Source of the DNA: Leishmania mexicana MHOM/GT/2001/U1103
Lineage: Eukaryota > Euglenozoa > Kinetoplastea > Trypanosomatida > Trypanosomatidae
NCBI RefSeq assembly: GCF_000234665.1
Contig: NC_018323.1
Span: forward strand, 534,573 to 598,572
Direction: 5' to 3'
Length of the DNA stretch: 64,000 nt
The notes under the pieces are model-generated. The model worked only from the letters and a program-made list of their open reading frames with translations, was not told the DNA's origin and did not search any database. Shown piece after piece: positions 11,206 through 20,805 of this stretch. The translations under genes were made by a program, and so were the position numbers. Numbering within the stretch: position 1 is the first letter of the stretch; each line of letters opens with the position of its first letter.

Positions 11206-13533
11206 CCAGAGAAAGCGTTCAACAAAGAGTCGACGGCGACTGTGCAGGACCCCTCGCTGGTGCCGCCATCGCCATTCCCCCAAGGCTCCGCACCGCCGTT
11301 GCTATCGCCATCCACCTCCGTCCCGCAACCACCCCGCACTGCTCCTTCGTGGCGCTGCCGCCTCCACTTCGTGAGCCCCACCACGCCGTTGGACATCGGG
11401 GCCGCCCATTACAGCACCGTTTACCCTCGCCTGTGCTCCATCGAGTATATCGTGGCCGCCGCAACGTGTGTGGGAACGATGCTTTACGGGTTTGCAGTGC
11501 TGCAGTCGTTCTGCTACAGGAATTTCTTCTCGTACCAGTGGGACATCGTCGATCCGAATCCCTTCTTTGGACGCATGGGCTCCCAAGGCTACGACAATAG
11601 CATGGACGATCAGTGGGTCGGGTTCGTCACTCATTACAAGCGTTTTCTTGGTCTGGCCCTGCTGCTGGCGGGCTTTTCTGGGTTCTATCGAGCGCTGCTC
11701 TCTTACACAACGCCATCTGGATCCCCCATCCCCTCTGACAACACGGCCTGCTCATCACTCTCGGCGAGCAGCAAGTGCTCAGTGTCGCTGGACGGCCATG
11801 TGAAGGTGTGGGCGCCACCGAAATGGTTGGATAAGCTACGCTCACGCGCGCGCGCTCTCGGCTCACCCTCAGCTGCACAGAGGAGGTGCACCGCCTTTCT
11901 GCAGCGCTCTTGGATCCTGCCCGCCTTCTACACCATTGCGGGCGTCGTCTTCGTTATCTTTGTGCACGGCCCGCACGTTTTCCTCCCGCTGCTCATCATC
12001 ATCGCCAACTACGTCATCTTCTCGCGGCTGCAGCGCTGGTGCCCCTACTGGCTGTTCATGGTCATCATGTGGTCCACGCACGTCGCTCTCCTGTACCTCA
12101 TCGAGGTCAACGAGGGGTTCGAGCAGACGTACTGGGTGCAGTACTGCACTTTGTCTATTCTGTCGAGCCTGACAGCCATTCTGGGTGATGCAGAAGTGCT
12201 TCCTTTGGAGCAGCGGATGCGCTGGTCCGTAGCCTTCCGCATGTCGACGCTGCGCCTCATCGCCTTCAACTACGACCTGTGGGAGGCCACGCACGCCGCC
12301 GCACGCGCGCGCGACCGTGCCACGGCGAAGCACGACGCCGGCTGCGTCGAGTGCGCGCAGCTGCGCGAGCAGAACGCGGCGTCGGCGGCCGCGCTGCCCG
12401 CCGAGGCGTCGCGCTGCTACAAGTACCGCACCGAGTACGCGCGCGACCCCGCCGACTACAACTTCCTGAACTACGCCGCCTACGTGCTGTTCCCGCCACT
12501 GTACCTTGCCGGGCCAATGTCGTCCTTCAACGCCTTCGTGTCGCACATGCGCGTGCCGAGCACGTCGATGCCGCTGCGCAAGATGGCGAGGTACGCGTTT
12601 GGCATCCTCCGCATCTACATCACGGAGTACACGCTGCTGCACTTTGTGCACATCCCATGCCTCGGCTCGTACGCCTTCGTGATCCTTCGGATGACCTTGC
12701 TGGAGCAGGCGCAGTTCCTGTTCTACATGCTGGCCTACCTGTGGTTGAAGTTCAGCTTTATATGGAAGTCGTCACGGCTCCTCGCCATGTTCAGCGGCAT
12801 CGAAGTTCCGGAGGACATGCGGCGCTGCTTCGGCAACACGCTGACGGTGCGGGACTTCTGGCGCGACTGGCACGCATCCTTCAACCTGTGGATCGTGCGG
12901 TACATGTACATCCCGATGGGTGGCCGCAGCCGCGTCGCGCTGTCGGTGCTGCCGATCTTCCTGTTCATTGCGGTGTGGCACGACCCTGCGCTGCACCTTG
13001 TCAAGTGGGCGGTGTGCATTGCCGCGATGTTCGTGGCGGAGGTGGCGGTGAGCGTGTGCTTTGGGTGGGCCGCCGCGGCGTTCCGGCGCGAGATGGCCGC
13101 CGCGGCACCGACGGGCGCAGTAAGTGATGCTGCGTTGGACAGCGGCCGCCCCGCGAACTGCGCGCCGCGCCGTAGTCTGCTGGCACGGCTGGCGAGGCTC
13201 TCTGCGCGTCGCTTGAGCCCGCTCGCGCAATCGTGGGTATACCGCCAATGTCGAGTGGTAGCTGGCATGACCACAGTGTTCGGGCTGATCGTTGCGAACT
13301 TGGTGGGTTTCTCGATGCAAAATGCGGTGGCGACCGTGGAGAAGCACGGCCTACCGTCGTCGGGGACCGATGCCGACGATGTGATCAAGAAGGCGTTTCA
13401 CAGCATCACGCCCCTCTTTACTCTAGGCCTGATTGCCTTCATGTACTCTATGTCCGCCCTGGCGGCGATGGATCGCGACATGGCCCGCCAGCAAACATCA
13501 TACTTGAAGCTGCTCTATAGACTGAAGCAGTAG
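11206..13533 (+). CDS. MBOAT acyltransferase (glycerol-uptake/GUP-like), start lost in gap
   Basis: The frame is open from the gap edge (775 codons seen), so the start lies in the N run; no ATG is seen at its beginning. Order of parts: a Pro/Ser-rich N-terminal region (~60 residues), a first membrane segment (YIVAAATCVGTMLYGFAVL), a cytosolic or lumenal loop (WDIVDPNPFFGRMGSQGYDN), further membrane spans, then the MBOAT core. The core has a Cys-containing insert (HDAGCVECAQLREQ...CYKYR), FWRDWHASFNLWIVRYMY near nt 12855 and the conserved His in AVWHDP near 12976. Length and layout resemble the complete gene at 17699. Known family role: membrane O-acyltransferases; yeast GUP1 remodels GPI-anchor lipids and was first named for glycerol uptake. 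The substrate here is inferred only. Of the two copies this one has the better claim to be the real gene. Confidence 0.85.
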   Translation, partial: PEKAFNKESTATVQDPSLVPPSPFPQGSAPPLLSPSTSVPQPPRTAPSWRCRLHFVSPTTPLDIGAAHYSTVYPRLCSIEYIVAAATCVGTMLYGFAVLQSFCYRNFFSYQWDIVDPNPFFGRMGSQGYDNSMDDQWVGFVTHYKRFLGLALLLAGFSGFYRALLSYTTPSGSPIPSDNTACSSLSASSKCSVSLDGHVKVWAPPKWLDKLRSRARALGSPSAAQRRCTAFLQRSWILPAFYTIAGVVFVIFVHGPHVFLPLLIIIANYVIFSRLQRWCPYWLFMVIMWSTHVALLYLIEVNEGFEQTYWVQYCTLSILSSLTAILGDAEVLPLEQRMRWSVAFRMSTLRLIAFNYDLWEATHAAARARDRATAKHDAGCVECAQLREQNAASAAALPAEASRCYKYRTEYARDPADYNFLNYAAYVLFPPLYLAGPMSSFNAFVSHMRVPSTSMPLRKMARYAFGILRIYITEYTLLHFVHIPCLGSYAFVILRMTLLEQAQFLFYMLAYLWLKFSFIWKSSRLLAMFSGIEVPEDMRRCFGNTLTVRDFWRDWHASFNLWIVRYMYIPMGGRSRVALSVLPIFLFIAVWHDPALHLVKWAVCIAAMFVAEVAVSVCFGWAAAAFRREMAAAAPTGAVSDAALDSGRPANCAPRRSLLARLARLSARRLSPLAQSWVYRQCRVVAGMTTVFGLIVANLVGFSMQNAVATVEKHGLPSSGTDADDVIKKAFHSITPLFTLGLIAFMYSMSALAAMDRDMARQQTSYLKLLYRLKQ

Positions 13534-13935
13534 CGGCCCCGTCACGCTGGCGTCACGAGGGAGTAGGTGGCACGAGTCTGCAGTGTGGATGAGCCTGTGC
13601 ATCCGGCTGGCGCGTCGCCCCAACTCCCTTCTGTGCCGGCCCTCTATGGATTCTTTCCCTTTCTGCGAAGGGCGTCGATGATGTCGCCTCGCGGGCTTTC
13701 TTTTGCTCTCCGACCGTCTCTTCCCACCCCCCGTTCTCCAAGGAAGGTGTGTACGTGCGTGGGTGCGTGTGGTGTTTGGCCGACTGAGCGAGGCGCCGCT
13801 CTTCGTTTTGTGTGTGTGTGTGTGTGTGTGTGTGCCGCGCGCGTGTCTGCTTGCGTGTGCATTCACGGGTAGGTGTGGGTGTGGGTGCATGACACGCGTA
13901 GATGCATCACCCATGGCCCCACCCCCTCCCCCTCA
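11840..13935 (+). repeat. Direct repeat A, copy 2
   Basis: Matches 8496-10589. After 13935 the sequences diverge (TTCTGCCC versus CACTTCAC), the switch lying inside a C/T tract, although a short C/T motif is shared again just beyond. Confidence 0.9.
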
Positions 13936-15068
13936 TTCTGCCCTTCTCGTGCCTCTCGTTGTTCGGGAGGGTTATTGTCGGCATGTGTGTGTGTGTCTTT
14001 TTTGTATTCGTTTTTTTTTTGTTTTCGATTCATCATCTTGGTGGTATCAAGTGGGTGCGTCGGTGAGGACGGTGGAGAAATCGGCTCGTCGTTCCGCGCC
14101 CTGCTTTCCCGAGACTGTGAGCCCTGCGTGTGTGTGTGTGTGTGTAGCCGGGCGCATGTGCGTCGGCACAGTGGGAGATATTCATGATTATCACTATTCT
14201 TTACTTTTTTTGGAGCGGGGCTGTGGTAAGAGCTGGGAAAGACATGGGGAGAAGTGGGGTCTGGACGATATTTTTTTTTGTTAGCGGTACACACGGGGAG
14301 GTGAGCGTTACCTCCGTGCAACCCCTCCCTCCCCCCCCCACACATCCAGGAAGGGCTGCGGCCCATCCGGTGGGGGGAGGGTAACGAGGACCAAGGGAAA
14401 AGTGTGTGACCGGGGAAGAGCCGAAGGAAAACGAATGGGACTGTATTCTCAGAAAAGAGAGCCGCCGGCAGTATAGGATGAGAGACAGAATGCCGGCTAA
14501 TGCTGCGGCACGGTGTTTATACTTTGTTTTGCCTTTCCTGACGCTGGGTGGATGATGCGGTGTAGATGGGGACTGAGGGTGATTGGTGATATTCTCTCTC
14601 CCTCTCTCTTCCTCTTTTGTTGTAGGCCATCATACCTTTTGTGTGAGTGCGGGGGGGGTGGAGGGGAAGGGACGGTTTTGGTTTATACGGCGGGCTTGTA
14701 AGAGAGTTGTGTCTGCCGATGCGCATGTGTACATGCTTATTGGCGTCTATGTGCTTATCCTTATGTTTTTTTTTCGCTCGGTGTGTGTATGTGTGTAGGG
14801 GGTGGTCGTCTCTCTCTCTCTTAGTCGATATGGTTTCGTCATCTCCTCCCTCTCCCCGCCATCTCTCTCTCTCTGGGTGCGTGTGTACAGCTGCTGGGCC
14901 GTATGCCTTGTATTGCTTCGACTCAGTGTGGCGGCGGTACCCATGTGTTAATAAAGGACTGCTCTGCATCTCCACGGTTTGGGGTGCGGAACGGGCAACG
15001 GTGCTTCCTCCTGTGGCGGTGAGGAACGTATTCGTTTTTCTTTTTTTTTTCATATTCTATGTCGATGT

Positions 15069-15871
15069 TTGTGTGTGTGTGTGTGTGTGTGTGTGGTGTG
15101 GTGTGCTAGCGCAGCGCTACGTCTTCGGCGGCGGTGCTGTTGTCATTGTGCGTGGCGACGTGAATTCTATTACGTAGCCACCATCAGCGCAGCAACAGCG
15201 ACCCTCTCACCGCTCGCCTCCTCCCCCCCCATCCTCCTCCCCCTCATACACGCTTTGTACTTCTTCCCTCTGTCCCCGCTTTACCGCCCACAGCGGAGGA
15301 TGAGGACGGCTTTGACTTTCTCTGTTTCGCTGTGTTTCTTGTCGGCTGCACGGCCTCGCATCACCCGCCCCCTTTTCTGCCGCGGCATCAACGGAAGGCG
15401 AGGAGTATGGTGGATGAAAAGACAAGCATGCACGTACACGCCGGCTTGCGCGTGTGTGTGTGCGTAAACGAAAGGAAACGAGTCGTCCTGCACACTGGAT
15501 CGGCTAGATCACGGTGCAGCGCATGCAGTGGCCATGATGCGCCCCTGCAGGCCAGTGGCAGCGGGACGCGGTCACCTCGTAAGAGGGGGACTGGCGAGAT
15601 GGACCAGTTGTTGTCGTCCACTATGAGCAAGGGTGGCATGTCTTGTGTGCAGACCGGTGCACTATATTTTTTCCGGTATCCGTCGTCTCGCCATGCTGCA
15701 CCCCGCTACATCCTCGCTTAACCTGTCCGTCTTTTCTTCTCCCCTTCCGTGTCCGTTTGTGAACGATTGCCCTTATGCGCGATTCTCCGCCGTGCACTTT
15801 AGCCGTCCTCTCTCTCTCCGCGGGCGATATACGCGCACACGTGGCGGCACGGCTACCATCCGCTGACATCT
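15069..15871 (+). repeat. Direct repeat B, copy 1 (intergenic)
   Basis: Identical by eye to 16370-17172 (offset 1301), starting in (TG)n and ending exactly at the 100-N gap. Confidence 0.9.
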
Positions 15872-15971
15872 NNNNNNNNNNNNNNNNNNNNNNNNNNNNN
15901 NNNNNNNNNNNNNNNNNNNNNNNNNNNNNNNNNNNNNNNNNNNNNNNNNNNNNNNNNNNNNNNNNNNNNNN
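15872..15971. other. Assembly gap of 100 N
   Basis: A placeholder gap between direct repeat B copy 1 and a segment that duplicates DNA at 32.5 kb. Confidence 0.97.
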
Positions 15972-16365
15972 CTACAAAACGACAAAATACGAACGTCGTG
16001 GGTGTTCCCCACACGGTAAAGCACATCTTTACGCTGTCGGCTGTCACGATGCTGTGCGTGTGTGTGGGGGGTGTTTAAGATGCGTAAGCTCTCACAGAGT
16101 TGTTTGTTGTTTTTTGGCATTCCCCCTTTACGTCTTCTCTCGTAGTACGCGACGCCTTGTCTTGGCTCGCTCTCTATCTTGTGTGTGCGTGTGTGGTCTG
16201 TGCGTGTGCACCCCATGGCTTCATGATAGGATACGGCCCATGCGACCTCCCCACTGTTGCTGGATGTGGTCATAACCGTAGACGCTTTTCTCTTCTCTCT
16301 CCTGCCCTCTCTCCCTCTCGCTCTGTTAGCCGAGCAAGAGATCTGGGCTGGATGCGGAGAGGCAG

Positions 16366-16396
<31 letters not shown>

Positions 16397-16412
16397 GTGT
16401 GGTGTGCTAGCG
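15972..16412 (+). repeat. Repeat C, copy 1 (also at 32514-32943)
   Basis: Starts right after the gap with CTACAAAACGACAAAATACG and matches 32514 onwards, including a (TG)n tract and the GGTGTGGTGTGCTAGCGCA motif. It then switches to direct repeat B. Confidence 0.88.
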
Positions 16413-17172
16413 CAGCGCTACGTCTTCGGCGGCGGTGCTGTTGTCATTGTGCGTGGCGACGTGAATTCTATTACGTAGCCACCATCAGCGCAGCAACAGC
16501 GACCCTCTCACCGCTCGCCTCCTCCCCCCCCATCCTCCTCCCCCTCATACACGCTTTGTACTTCTTCCCTCTGTCCCCGCTTTACCGCCCACAGCGGAGG
16601 ATGAGGACGGCTTTGACTTTCTCTGTTTCGCTGTGTTTCTTGTCGGCTGCACGGCCTCGCATCACCCGCCCCCTTTTCTGCCGCGGCATCAACGGAAGGC
16701 GAGGAGTATGGTGGATGAAAAGACAAGCATGCACGTACACGCCGGCTTGCGCGTGTGTGTGTGCGTAAACGAAAGGAAACGAGTCGTCCTGCACACTGGA
16801 TCGGCTAGATCACGGTGCAGCGCATGCAGTGGCCATGATGCGCCCCTGCAGGCCAGTGGCAGCGGGACGCGGTCACCTCGTAAGAGGGGGACTGGCGAGA
16901 TGGACCAGTTGTTGTCGTCCACTATGAGCAAGGGTGGCATGTCTTGTGTGCAGACCGGTGCACTATATTTTTTCCGGTATCCGTCGTCTCGCCATGCTGC
17001 ACCCCGCTACATCCTCGCTTAACCTGTCCGTCTTTTCTTCTCCCCTTCCGTGTCCGTTTGTGAACGATTGCCCTTATGCGCGATTCTCCGCCGTGCACTT
17101 TAGCCGTCCTCTCTCTCTCCGCGGGCGATATACGCGCACACGTGGCGGCACGGCTACCATCCGCTGACATCT
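16370..17172 (+). repeat. Direct repeat B, copy 2
   Basis: Second copy of 15069-15871. It continues beyond 17172 into the unique sequence upstream of the MBOAT gene at 17699, so this is probably the native copy. Confidence 0.9.
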
Positions 17173-17695
17173 TGCAAGCACAAGGCACTACGAAGCACCT
17201 GCCCCAGTATCGCTCGACGAAAAAGAAAAAAGAAAGACGCCATCGCGCGCTCCTCCCACACCGTCCACACCACTCACAGCGCCTTCGTGCTTTGCCGTAT
17301 ACTATGTGGTGAAGCGCTGTGCCGATTTGGCTGAGCGCAACCGGTCCGATCATCCTCGTCGTTGCTGCGGCTGGTGGTGTCGTGGCCGTGCTTCTTCTTT
17401 GTACGTGATCTCGATGTTTTTCTTTCCTGCGTCCCCCCTCCCTCCGCCTCTCTCGCCTTGGGGCTACGCGTGCGAGTGTGGCTGCGGTACCAATATACGG
17501 CATCTCTCACACCTGATCAGCACACATCGCACGCAAGCACGTACACGCGCCTGCGCGTCAAGACAAGAAGGTCCCTAGCTTATAGATTAACGGAGCCCCC
17601 TCCCCCTCCCCACCACCACCGCCACCGCCTGCAAAACGTTCGCGTCTGTGTGTGTGCATGTGTGTGGAGAAGCATTTACGGCAGGTGGCCCTCTC

Positions 17696-17697
17696 AG
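17696..17697 (+). promoter_or_regulatory. Candidate trans-splice acceptor AG for the MBOAT gene at 17699
   Basis: CTCTCAG ends one base before the ATG. A C-rich tract with CCCTCCCC and CACC repeats lies at about 17595-17630, and another AG (GGCAG) is at about 17685. Such a short leader would be unusual, so the upstream AG may be the one used. Confidence 0.4.
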
Positions 17698-17698
17698 A

Positions 17699-19993
17699 AT
17701 GCTGCTGAACACCCGCAGCGCGTCCCGTATGCGCTGGGAAACAGCAGCGGGGAGCTCCTCCTCCTCCATCAGTCTTGCATCGTTGCATAGTAACAGTGGC
17801 GGCGTATGTGGTGGGGGCGGGGGCAGAGACAAGAATGACGACACGGACACTGTGCTACCGCTGAACTGTGCCGTGACGGCCGATGCTGAGGCGTCGGTCA
17901 ACGACGCCTACCTCTCCCGCACCTCACTGGAGTACATTGTCTCCGTCGTCTTCATTGTCATTTGCGTCCTCTACTCTTTCATCTACAGGATCGCCTGTAT
18001 TGGCCGTGCGCATCACGAAGAGCTGAAGGAGAACCTTAAGCCACCCTGGATACTCTACCGCTGGCTCGGCAGCAAAGGTGTAGACGTGGCGGACCTGCAG
18101 TGCTACTACTTTATGGTGGCGATCCCCCCATCCATACCGTACATGATCGGCTTTCTGCTCCTCTCACGACGACTGCGACGCCATACCGCATCGAGGACGG
18201 TGGCAGCCGTAAAACAATCCGCCACCGCTGCGGCGGGCGATGGCAAGGAGTGCGGCGGTGCTATAGCTAGCATTCCCCACCCAGAGAGCGTGATGGGCGA
18301 CAGCAGTGCTGGTAGCAGCGGCGTCGGCCCTCCTCTCCTGATCCGCAAAGACGTGTCGGTCCTCCAATTCCTTCACATTATCGCTGGCATGTTCATCGCT
18401 CTGTGCCTCTGCGGGCCGGGGTTTCTCTTCGGGGTGGGGATGATGTTGCTCAACTTCTACCTGATCGCGCCGCTTTACAAGCGAGCGTCCTTTCGGGTAT
18501 CCATGACGGTGATGTGGGTGATGCACGTCCTAGTCCTCTTCTTAAACTACCACGCTGGCGGGTACCGGTTTGCCTGGTTCGGGCTCAGCTTCCTGGATAA
18601 TCTGTGGACGCCGCTGATCCAGTGGACCACCCAGTACAACATGTCGGTGCTGCGCATGATCTCCTTTAACAGTGATCTCTGGGAGTCAGCAAGCTGTGGC
18701 GAGGAGCGGCGGCAGAAGTCGCTGGCGAAGCACGCACACACATGCATTGTCTGTGCCCAGATACGCGACCAGCACCTCCACGCCGTCGCCTCTCTCCCGC
18801 CGGAGGCCCTCTCGTGCTACAAGTGCCGCACAGAATGCTCGCGGCACGTGGACGAGTTCACTCTCAGCGCTTACCTTGGCTACATATTCTACCTGCCTCT
18901 TTTCATGGCGGGGCCGGTGTCGTCCTTCAACGCGTACGTGTCCTACCAGCATTACCCGGCACGGAGCATTGAGGGCAAGGCTATCTGGCGGTACGGATTT
19001 CGTCTATTGTGCCACGCGGTCTTGCTGGTAACGTTGATTCACTACGTGCCTATCATGGCCATTCTCCTGACACCCGCTCCGTCAGCCGGTGGAGCGGCTG
19101 AGGCGGTCACCACGAGTAGCTCGCCAACCGGCTACGCACTTCAGAATATGGTCAACACAACGACCGCAACCGCAACAAGCACAGCAGCCGCTGTCACCCT
19201 CTCGGTGCTGGACCAGATGAATATTTCGGAAAAGTTGTCCCTGTTTTTCCTGGCGCTGGCCTTCCTGTGGGCGAAGTTCGACGTCATTTGGCGCTTCTTC
19301 CGGTTTTTTGCGCTGCTGGACGGCTACGACCCGCCGGAGAACATGCCGCGCTGCTTCGCCAACAGTGTGAACATCCAAAGTTTCTGGCGCGACTGGCACG
19401 CCTCCTTCAACCTGTGGATCGTGCGGTACATGTACATCCCGATGGGCGGCAGTCGCACCAAGTTTCTCTCCATATTTCCCATCTTCTTCTTCATTGCCGT
19501 TTGGCATGACATTGAGCTGCGCCTGATCTTCTGGGCCGCAATCATGTGCATTGCACTGATCCCTGAGCTCGTCGTCACTCTCTTGTTCTCCTCCAATAAC
19601 CCGCTGGTGATGCGAATCAAGCGCTCGCCGCTCATGTGGAGGCACCTGCGCATACTCGGGACGCAGCTGGCGCTGATAGAGTTGACTGTGGCGAACCTTG
19701 TCGGCTTCTCCGTCGGTACGACCGGCGCGGCGTGGGCCGCTCACCACATGCTTCGCGAGATGTCCTTCACGCTCACGATCCTCTTTCTGTGCTTTTACCT
19801 GTGCGCGGCGACCATCTCCATCCAAGACAGTGACCAGAAAGCTTACGAGCAGCAGCTGCTGAGGCTAAAGTACGATCTCCAGCAACGGGAAGTCGTGAGG
19901 CGCGTACGTGGCACGGCTTGCCTGGACGTCCCTCTCTTCCTCCCCCTCTCGCCATCTCCTCATCTCCATACTCCGCCTCCGCGGCAAGTGTAA
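17699..19993 (+). CDS. MBOAT acyltransferase (glycerol-uptake/GUP-like), complete divergent paralogue
   Basis: 764 residues from the first in-frame ATG, which follows an AG. The N-terminal ~75 residues are Ser/Gly-rich and probably cytosolic. The first span is about residues 78-100 (SLEYIVSVVFIVICVLYSFI), the next around 135-160. The MBOAT core starts near residue 220 and includes a Cys/His-containing loop (HTCIVCAQIRDQH...CYKCR). It also has FWRDWHASFNLWIVRYMY at about residues 562-579 and the family-invariant His603 in AVWHDIE. A Thr/Ala/Ser-rich insert (about residues 458-505) lies between two spans and is absent from the other copies. The C terminus is a charged helix (DSDQKAYEQQLLRLKYDLQQ) followed by a Pro-rich tail. 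It is clearly homologous to 11206-13533 but divergent, so this is an older duplication. A SIDER sits in its presumed 3'UTR. Likely ER membrane enzyme; substrate unknown. Confidence 0.9.
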   Translation: MLLNTRSASRMRWETAAGSSSSSISLASLHSNSGGVCGGGGGRDKNDDTDTVLPLNCAVTADAEASVNDAYLSRTSLEYIVSVVFIVICVLYSFIYRIACIGRAHHEELKENLKPPWILYRWLGSKGVDVADLQCYYFMVAIPPSIPYMIGFLLLSRRLRRHTASRTVAAVKQSATAAAGDGKECGGAIASIPHPESVMGDSSAGSSGVGPPLLIRKDVSVLQFLHIIAGMFIALCLCGPGFLFGVGMMLLNFYLIAPLYKRASFRVSMTVMWVMHVLVLFLNYHAGGYRFAWFGLSFLDNLWTPLIQWTTQYNMSVLRMISFNSDLWESASCGEERRQKSLAKHAHTCIVCAQIRDQHLHAVASLPPEALSCYKCRTECSRHVDEFTLSAYLGYIFYLPLFMAGPVSSFNAYVSYQHYPARSIEGKAIWRYGFRLLCHAVLLVTLIHYVPIMAILLTPAPSAGGAAEAVTTSSSPTGYALQNMVNTTTATATSTAAAVTLSVLDQMNISEKLSLFFLALAFLWAKFDVIWRFFRFFALLDGYDPPENMPRCFANSVNIQSFWRDWHASFNLWIVRYMYIPMGGSRTKFLSIFPIFFFIAVWHDIELRLIFWAAIMCIALIPELVVTLLFSSNNPLVMRIKRSPLMWRHLRILGTQLALIELTVANLVGFSVGTTGAAWAAHHMLREMSFTLTILFLCFYLCAATISIQDSDQKAYEQQLLRLKYDLQQREVVRRVRGTACLDVPLFLPLSPSPHLHTPPPRQV

Positions 19994-20195
19994 CATCGTT
20001 TCCGAATCCATATTTCCCTTTGTTCTCCTCCCCGTCGTTTGAGTTACGCGCGCCCGTGTGCGTGTGTGTGTGTATGTGTGTGTGTGTTTGCTTTGTATCC
20101 CTCGCCATGTCCATCCTGGTGGCGTCGGCTTTAGCACTCCTCCGTGTATTTTCCCTTTTGTGTTGCTACCGTATTACTCTCTCGTTTTCGCGATC

Positions 20196-20805
20196 CCTGG
20201 TGACGGGGTGGGGGGTGGCGGTGAGGATGAGGAGGGTGGACACCTTGTCTTCCTATATCAAGGCTCAGTGCCCCCTCCCACGACTCTCTCGCTGTGTGTG
20301 CGAAAGCGAAGCAGCACCCTTCCAACTTCTCCTCCCCTCTCTCCTATCCCTGCCAACTGCAGACCCGCCTCTGCTGGTGACAGGGCCCATCCACCTACGG
20401 CGTAGGGTGTGTCAGAGCGATGCGTCGCTGCTGATGTCGGCGGTAAAGGCGCTGGACGGCGTTGCGTTGGAGCCGCCTGCGACAGCGAGCGCGTCTGTGC
20501 CATCCGCCTAATGAGCGATGTGCCCGCGTGGGTCGACCCCATCTCACCCGGACCCTCACACTGCCCACTGGCGTGGGGCGCCTTAGCCCCTCTGCGGGGA
20601 CGGCACCGCGTGGCACCCGCCACAATGGGAGCGGCCGTGAGGCGACCTGCGGGGCAGAGTGTGAGGCCGGCGCTGTGCTCCGATGGCGGAGTCGGCACAT
20701 TGCTCCGACGTGTGTCTGCTGCTGCCTCGCACCACGCGGGTGAGGCCTGTGACAGCGACCGGGGGTTAGAGTGGGGCTCATCTCATGCCCTATCGCGCAG
20801 AGGAC
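20196..20805 (+). mobile_element. SIDER-like short degenerate retroposon (diverged 5' part)
   Basis: It begins CCCTGGTGACGG. It then runs through the shared block CCTATCCCTGCCAACTGCAG (about 20343), ACAGGGCCCATCCACC and CCCCTCTGCGGGGACGGC to GACAGCGACCGGG near 20760. From ~20330 it is nearly identical to the elements at 31789, 38243, 45445 (reverse) and 57865. Its first ~110 bases are diverged from them, although the GAAGCAGCACCC equivalent remains. Size (~0.55-0.6 kb), lack of coding potential, and its place after the MBOAT stop fit the SIDER family, known from Leishmania 3'UTRs as extinct relatives of ingi/L1Tc that affect mRNA stability or translation. Family assignment is from memory of SIDER features. 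Confidence 0.72.

Larger units (their letters stand above)
13534..17698. other. Long intergenic stretch containing a gap and direct repeat B
   Basis: About 4.1 kb without a supported gene. It is rich in T-runs, (TG)n and C/T tracts (15069-15094, 16368-16396 and others) and is interrupted by a 100-N gap at 15872-15971. The sequence 15069-15871 is repeated at 16370-17172, and 15972-16412 is nearly identical to 32514-32943. Open frames are low-complexity. The last ~120 bases form the acceptor region of the gene at 17699. Confidence 0.7.
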
